64,000 bases of DNA from the NCBI GenBank assembly GCA_026874595.1, contig CM049307.1:26758362-26822361 (forward strand). The letters are read 5' to 3'. The notes beneath the pieces were generated by a model. That model ran no database searches. It worked only from the letters and a program-made list of their open reading frames with translations, and was not told where the DNA came from. Below are positions 58,310 through 64,000 of the stretch, piece after piece (positions within the stretch are counted from its first letter, which is position 1; each line of letters begins with the position of its first letter). The stretch is from Sipunculus nudus (Eukaryota > Annelida > Sipuncula > Golfingiida > Sipunculidae). Position numbers and translations under genes: made by a program.

Positions 58310-61300
58310 CTATTAACTCTATTGTCCTGCATGTAGTCAATAATGTAAAAAGTTTTATATGTTTGTTATATGTTTATTTATCTATGCCTTGACTGGCATA
58401 TGTTTTATTAGTCTGTGCTCTGCTAAATCCACTGTCATGTAACTTGTATTATAGACACATTGTTTATTTCTTTAATGCCTGAAATTGTCTGCTAGATATT
58501 AAGCCAATTTATATTGTTCTAGTGGTCTGTTTTCTTCTACCAAGTGTTTTCATATTATCTATCCACCCACGTCGTCCAATTATATGTATTTATTATTGCT
58601 TAGGTTTGGTTAACCTTTAAATATATGTATATAAAACGCATGTTTCTGTGGTCATGCTTTGGTTTGTTAACTTATATACGATTTAAATTTTGCTATGGTC
58701 TTTTAATTGAATTTTACATATCTATCTTTAGTTGTGCTTATAATGTAAAAATTGCTTGAGTTGTATAGAATGCTAGCCTCATATCGACCCTCTGGCATTA
58801 CGACCAGATCACCAGAGTGATGGCGCCAGTGGCTTTACATCTAAGTTTGAGGAACGCATGATAAGGCCTTATGTAGATGCGGATATTTTCGTCATTTCTG
58901 ACAACGCTTCTTGGCCTACAGGTACACTGTCAATCACCATTAACAGACCAATCGTTAGCATTTTTTTTGTGTACTTTCTTACAATACCAAACATGAGCGA
59001 AAATAAATTCCGTTTCAGCCCAGCACATTTGGTAAACCCCTCGTCATGTTTGTTGAATTTATGACCGCATGAAACAAGCATGGCTCGTATGGGTTACAGG
59101 ACGCAGGCAGCTTGTAGGCGATACAGGAAATGACCCATGTCCATGGAGACGGTGTTTCAGTTTGGATTGTAAGCTCTCATGTGTACTATTGTGTTAATTC
59201 ATTATTCTTAGATTATTATTGAATATTGGCCGTTTACCACAGCATGAATGCAACCTGATGCAAGACCACTGCGATACATTCCTCCATGTCACGACTCGTG
59301 TAGGCTTATCTTCAACGGTACCCTTTAACGAGAGAAAGCCTGCATGTTGTCTATGCGTCGGGGGGATACTAACTGCATGTTATAATGCGGCCTATGTATC
59401 CATTCCATGCATACCCGCCGCATATGAAGCTTCAAGTAAACTGGAGAACGTAAATCCTGTACTGGGCAAAAATTCCTATAAAATCCAATACTGTGTTTGT
59501 AACAGGGAAGCTTACCCCTTCGGGGGCGTTAATGTATGTTAATGTATTCGCCTGAACAAGAAATTTTATTGTAACCCCTGCTTTAATGCCTAAACAGTAC
59601 TCACTTTAAAAGTTTACCTTCCCTTGACCTGACAGTTGTTCCTAAAGTTGGGACAGTCACCAGATGGCGTGTGTGATGCATCATTCTCTGTACAGAAATT
59701 TATCATGAATGCTAAGGATAAACACAACATATCTTGACTCTGCGCTGGAGGTTGAAAACGGGTATGACGTTTTATGTTGGGGAACTCCCCAAGGAAATCC
59801 CCTTCAGACATGCTTGTTTTTACCGCTTGAGATCTAGACCTACCTGATTCAACTGTTTAATGGACATGACGATTTTAAAGTGGTATGTTGTGTTACCATA
59901 TGATACAAATATGTTTGTATTCTTATATATGACCCATTTTTAGCTGGGACATTATTGTTTTATTGTCCAGTGGCATGTCTCCAGTTTTCAAACACCTCGT
60001 ACTAGGGCTCTCTCAGCGGAGGGAACCGAAGCGCAAGGAGAGAGCACGAAAGCTATTGGCTAGGGGGATACAAGATTTCATAAAAGGGTCGCTCAGCACC
60101 CTGGCACAGCTAGGGAGACAAGAGTGTGATGAGCGCTTGCATGTAGATTTTAAATTACTCTCACATGGAGTTGTATGGGGAAGAAAACGGAACGAGATCA
60201 AACAAATCTTGAAAAAACTGCTTTTCTGTAATAATGAACCATATATTGTTCGATTTTCAACAACTTAAGGTGCCCCCCCCCCCCCACTCTAATTCCATCC
60301 CTTGCATGTACGACTTGTCATGCCATGCGCACGACATGATGCAGTGGCCCCAAAATGGTCGTCCGTTGGTTTCTTGGGGAGATTGGTGCAAAGGAGTTGG
60401 ACAATAATTCAGTGCGACGTTTCCTAGTGAATATTAATATTTTAAGCTGGTATTAGATCCATGTAAAACCGCCGACTCGTGTTCGTGAATTAATGAACAT
60501 GTCACACGTAAAACGTGTGCATCTGAATTCGACTTTCATGAATTCAAAATCGTCTGTGTAATTACTGAAACATTAGCCGAGTGGAATTTTGGTGTGTCAC
60601 CCAAATTCGATGATGTGGATGGCATAAATCATATAAAAAATATCTTTTAATGATGATTTGAAAGGACAGAATGTTGTGCTGCACTCAGAGAACCAAGGGC
60701 CCATTTATATTGATGATTGGTGACGGTAAAATGTAATGGTCAAGGACAACTATACTTTTCTGTTTTAATAGCCCACTTTGTTTATTGTAAAAATTCCTAT
60801 TTATTCCAAGACAGTGCCAGTGATATCAATTAAGCTAATTACCGGATGCATCAGTTGACATCACGTGCTTTTAATTCATTAATGATAATGATAGACAACA
60901 GAAATGAGTTATGTCTAAAATAATGAATAAACTAAGCCGAATGTGTTGGCGATAAGCCTATTAATGTCACATGCATAAAATTGAAATTAACCAATTAATT
61001 GTTTTTGTTGTATAATAGATATACATATCCGCGCCTTGTTTCAAAACATGCATCCTTTGTCTTAATGGTATCATTATGTTTAAAATATTACAGCCATTCA
61101 ACCTTGAATTACGCATTTGTAGAAAACTCTAACACTAGGCCTATATCTGTGTTAATGAAATCTATTTATAAATAATAACATTTCACTTAATTTTATTTTT
61201 AAATATGATTTTTTAAGTATGCACAACCTTACACATAGAGAGATTATGCTTCCTGAGATTGCATAAAAAAATACAAAAAACTGTTTTACAGAATTTCAAT

Positions 61301-64000
61301 GAAAGTTACAGATAGGTGTACTATTACACTCTTTCTTTTTATATTATATTTTTATTAAAACATGATTTATATTTACATGACATATTGAAGCGCTGCTTTT
61401 ATTACGGGAGGGTTATGTAAGGGATCGGAGCTAAATAGGGGCTTAGATTGGAGTACCTAGTTTTGATTTGACCAGTATAAAATGATTCAACCACAGATCG
61501 AGATTTTATACTTTGAAACTGACAGAAAATAAATAAATAATTTTTCTTTATTAGAAGCAGTGACCACCATAGATTCATAAAATAGCATGTGGGTTTCATT
61601 CCAGATGGATTTGTTATTTGGCGAAGCATTTAAATGAACCGCTCGGCCATTTCACGTGACCGATCTTTCCCAATGAAGCAGCAACTGACTGAATTCTGAA
61701 CACATTCTTCGCCGTCCGGGCATAAAGGAAACACTTAATAACTCTTGATTAAATGACCACACAGACTGGATTGACGTTTTTATTACACGGATCAGACCGA
61801 ACTGTATTTATGACGACATGGCCTGGTTTCTTTACGACCCTGGCTGGCATGAGAAGTTACCCACTTGACAAGAAAACATGGTTTGTGACTGTATGACCGA
61901 CTTTCTTGACTGGCAGTACGTCAGGGTATGTAAGTCAATTTTCCCGGGGCTACAAGTAGGGCGACAACTCCGCTTACAGCAGAGGCTTAAGGTTTGAAGG
62001 CCAGTATATCAGCGCCTTGTTATAACCTTCCACTGGAAAAATGTACAGGTGGAGTCATCTTCACGAAAATCACTCATAAACCCAAACCATTCTTGATATA
62101 CTTCTGATTTCCCATTTTTTCATGGGCCCTCATGTTTATGTACCCGAAATGAATTTAGAGCCAATTCATCAAAATCAATACATAGCTTCTGAGGTAAGGT
62201 GAGGTATACGTATAAACACTGTTATTGGGCGACGGGTCTAAGCATATCGTTTGCTCCAGCAGACAATGATTTATACCAAATCATTGTCCACAGATTAACT
62301 TAACACATATTTTGTGGATACAAATATTCCTTGACAATACATTTGCGCTTAGCTTGGTGTGTCATCTACATACTCATTCAAATATTTCGCCTATTTCTCT
62401 TGCAATATTTGGAGACCAAATGCTTGGAAAGTAGTTTTTCTGAACTTTTGTCGAAGGCGAGGGAGCCGATGCAGGCCCAGACTTGCTGAAGTCAATCTTT
62501 TTGACTTGAACCTTGACTCCATTTCGATCCTATTCGATATGAGCCTCTGTGAGAGTTACTTTGTTCGGACTTAACCCCTATATATTAATTATTTCCATTT
62601 GTAATTTGTTGTGATGGGGTCAGTCCTATGTTCCCAGGTACCGTAGTGTCCCCTTCACCGATCTTCTCCACATCTATATGTATTCTGATTGTTAGAGAAC
62701 AGCAACAGACATTGATGTTAAGTATATAAATATAAAAAAAATGGTCATGTGTGAGATGCAAAATGAACACGGGTAAAGTTAATTCACAGAAGAGCAAACA
62801 AGACAAGTTTAGCGAAGACATTTTCGAATTTTGGACTGCTGAAGGTAAAATTGCAAAAACAAATCCAAACTGTAACTTTTCCATGAATATTAGGAGCTAT
62901 TCCCTTCTTTCAGATAACCACGATGCGAACGATGCAAAAAGGTATGTCATATTAGTAAGAGTTATCCGTCTGGTGAAAATAGATACCGGGAAACATAGGT
63001 ACACAACCAATTCTGATAATATGTACATCGACGAGAGGCTTAACAACAATGCAGCCCTTACAGTTAATTGGTTAGTGCATATGTCTTAAATTGATTACCA
63101 TTACTTCAATTTAGTTAATGATCAACACTGAAACACTGTTGTAGTATAAATATTTTTCAACCAAAACGGCAAAGAACATTTCCACAAGTGCAATTAAATA
63201 AGTATCCACAAGAATAACCATTCCTTGTGGCAAAAATCATTTCCATCCATGAAAGCTATTCTAAAAGAGCAAATTACAAACTGGCAACACATTTTTTTCT
63301 AGCACCGTGTAACACCTGTGGACTAACACTCTAAACCTCAATAGATCTTAATATAAGGTAGAGTAACTATCACAATGCTCGTTTCCCTGGAGGTCTAGAA
63401 CCTGCTTTTGCGATCAGGAAACGTGATCCAAGTCTCCGACAACGCTGCCATAAGTCTAAAACTTAAGTAAAACACTTGGTATTGACCGAGACATTTCGAG
63501 ATCTCATATAATAATCAACACGGCCACAGGGGATGGAAGGAAGATTCATGAAAGTTGGGAAGATGCCGGAATGAGTGGGATGGATCATTTTCCTCGGGGT
63601 GGTTATTCCTCACAACTCTTTGAACAACAGCTCTGTCTCTCCGCTGAGACGGTAGAAATGATCTTGGTGCCCAGCTGATGATATGACACGGCGGTGTCAT
63701 TTGGTAAAAGGCCCGGCCTCGGTCGGTCTTCAAGCGACTAATGTGGATACTATCATCCGGGCCTGTGCTACAAAGGAGGAGAGGTTGCTCCTCAAGGCTA
63801 ATTAAAAAACCAAGATCTGTGAGAGAAGAAAAAAGAATAGCAGAAGTGGATGGAAAAGAATGTCTGGCAATCGTTTTACTTGGAAAACACTGTCAGCGCA
63901 TACATATATAACCAAAACCGAAGAACATACAGCTACTAATTTGTATGTGTTTAATTAAGGATGACATTAATAGTGGTTCATTAGTAACAAAAAGGCTTTA
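58310..64000. other. Unique AT-rich sequence, no gene seen
   Basis: Contains a 13-C run at 60273-60285. Open frames of 101-112 codons occur at 59219-59542, 59963-60268 and 62751-63089 (plus) and 99 codons at 62884-62585 (minus). The one at 59963-60268 is rich in charged residues and ends just before the C run, but I recognise none of them. No repeats, RNAs or transposon ends were identified up to the window edge. Confidence 0.5.
60273..60285. repeat. 13-C homopolymer
   Basis: Uninterrupted C run in AT-rich surroundings. Confidence 0.85.

Noticed and set aside
59219..59542. 107-codon cysteine-containing frame as a secreted peptide gene
   Set aside because: No signal peptide, no regular cysteine spacing and no supporting context.
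59963..60268. 101-codon charged frame as a gene
   Set aside because: The composition is protein-like, but there is no recognisable domain, promoter or splice context, and a minus-strand frame is open across the same bases.

Overview
The window reads as eukaryotic, AT-rich, gene-poor genomic DNA. It is probably intergenic or intronic sequence from a marine mollusc, most likely a bivalve; this is inferred from the repeat families and was not tested by a search. No open reading frame carries a recognisable conserved host domain, no exon chain can be assembled, and no ribosomal RNA or intact tRNA gene is seen. The longest uninterrupted frame is 177 codons and looks like chance. What can be annotated is almost entirely transposable elements and tandem repeats.

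Layout. 0-5 kb: C-rich and G-rich tracts, then a non-autonomous Helitron (2746-3926) built around six ~180-bp repeats, then a 431-bp TA-flanked inverted-repeat element (4276-4706). 5-14 kb: mostly unique AT-rich sequence with short microsatellites. 14.2 kb: a TATA-containing, GC-richer promoter candidate with a perfect 9-bp hairpin. 14.55-15.01 kb: the most interesting locus, a 422-bp LTR retroelement on the minus strand (LTR, primer-binding site for tRNA-Pro, ~80 bp, polypurine tract, LTR). Its ~150-bp LTRs contain a tRNA-like Pol III unit: A box, B box and a TTTT stop. A solo LTR of the same family lies at 25184-25341. 18.4 kb: a hAT-like MITE candidate. 20.0-20.8 kb: an 815-bp solo LTR with a 4-bp target duplication.

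32-46 kb holds four large minisatellites: 42-bp units with a higher-order pattern at 32.2 kb, 45-bp units at 36 kb, ~50-bp units at 38.7 kb, and ~44-bp units at 43.1-45.7 kb. The last array has been segmentally duplicated together with a 150-bp flank. From 46 kb on the sequence is mainly unique, with long (TA)n, (CT)n and (ATT)n tracts, a hairpin at 50.6 kb, a possible regulatory cluster at 56.4 kb, and a tRNA-derived SINE on the minus strand at 58.1-58.3 kb that sits in a degenerate local duplication.

There is no operon or pathway to describe. The elements are independent insertions. The functional statements that can be supported concern element anatomy: termini, target duplications, primer-binding sites and internal promoters.
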